Part shown: piece after piece, positions 41,178-41,364 of the stretch
How the letters are laid out: each line of letters begins with the position of its first letter
Numbering within the stretch: position 1 is the stretch's first letter
Source: an uncultured Pelagibacteraceae bacterium
GTDB taxonomy: Bacteria; Pseudomonadota; Alphaproteobacteria; Pelagibacterales; Pelagibacteraceae
DNA: 41,364 nucleotides
Assembly: GCA_902536305.1 (NCBI GenBank)
Contig: CACAWX010000006.1
Coordinates: forward strand, 1 to 41,364
Direction of reading: 5' to 3'
The notes under the pieces: generated by a model
The model's database searches: none
Seen by the model: the letters and a program-made list of their open reading frames with translations, nothing else
Told to the model about the DNA's origin: nothing
Position numbers and translations under genes: made by a program

Positions 41178-41364
41178 TTAATATCTGTTTTTTAGTTTTT
41201 GGAGTTTTTTTATTCTTTTAAGATTTTCTGTCTGCACTCGTTTCTTTTTTTCAGATGGTTTTTCATAAGTGCTTTTCATCTTCATTACTTTAAAAAAACC
41301 TTCTTTTTGAAGCTTTCTCTTTAAAACTCTAATTGCTTGCTCTACATTGTTATCTTTAACGTCT
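41178..41364 (-). CDS. rpsU: 30S ribosomal protein S21, 5' end outside window
   Basis: The last 61 residues are visible: DVKDNNVEQAIRVLKRKLQK near the start, then EGFFKVMKMKSTYEKPSEKK and a Lys/Arg-rich tail ending LKNRY. This is the S21 pattern (VKxNNVxQALRxLKRKxQREG...). Only the first few codons are beyond the window end. S21 is a small-subunit protein important for start-site selection. First visible gene of a - strand group that continues with the cold-shock protein, tRNA-fMet and typA. Confidence 0.93.
   Translation of the reverse strand, partial: DVKDNNVEQAIRVLKRKLQKEGFFKVMKMKSTYEKPSEKKKRVQTENLKRIKKLQKLKNRY

Overview
The window is extremely AT-rich, tightly packed and almost free of intergenic DNA. 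It looks like a streamlined marine alphaproteobacterium of the SAR11 group (Pelagibacterales). The supporting evidence is base composition, alphaproteobacterial-type transhydrogenase genes in three parts, a tiny aa3-oxidase subunit IV gene, and a solitary 5S rRNA gene. From memory of published SAR11 genomics, the main hypervariable region (HVR2) lies between the 23S and 5S rRNA genes and carries surface-polysaccharide genes. Positions 1-34989 have that character, and the tRNA-Val/5S pair at 35016-35270 would be its right border. The species call is inference; no database was searched.

Region A (1-34989, all + strand) is a glycan locus of about 40 genes. Sub-blocks: (i) 1-8481, an AAC(3)-like acyltransferase (cut by the window start), acyl-AMP ligase, LuxE-like and LuxC-like proteins, hot-dog dehydratase, radical SAM/SPASM enzyme, SDR, two-part transketolase and an acyl carrier protein. 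This looks like a carrier-bound acyl-to-aldehyde-to-ketose line. (ii) 8491-14848, a PhyH oxygenase, two CMP-sugar synthetases, two large transferase-like proteins and an FkbM methyltransferase. (iii) 14953-18177, an EPS-type MarR regulator, PseB, PseC and an HpcH/HpaI aldolase. (iv) 18201-26334, a PglK-like ABC flippase, epimerase, PhyH, SDR, KdsB, a dehydroquinate-synthase-like cyclase, a third transferase-like protein and a methyltransferase. (v) 26338-30240, CDP-glucose 4,6-dehydratase, C-methyltransferase, glucose-1-phosphate cytidylyltransferase and an epimerase, a CDP-6-deoxy-C-methyl-hexose cassette. (vi) 30237-34989, an SGNH-like protein, FkbH, ACP, MaoC, SDR and a family 2 glycosyltransferase.

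Inside region A only two intergenic gaps exceed 70 bases (10005-10078 and 14849-14952). Both hold a sigma70-like promoter overlapped by the same palindrome, TGTTCAA-N3-TTGAACA. One copy sits on the start codon of the MarR-type regulator, so I infer an autoregulated local regulon.

Region B (34990-39042, +) is core genome: tRNA-Val(GAC), 5S rRNA with its own well-placed promoter, rpmJ 10 bases after the 5S, a 36-residue aa3 oxidase subunit IV, pntAA-pntAB-pntB and a small transaldolase.

Region C (39039-41364, - strand) is also core: rpsU (cut by the window end), a cold-shock protein, initiator tRNA-fMet, then typA starting 2 bases after the tRNA CCA end. typA is split by a one-base frameshift at an A8 run. 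No stretch over 300 bases lacks a gene. I saw no CRISPR array, insertion sequence or convincing intrinsic terminator.
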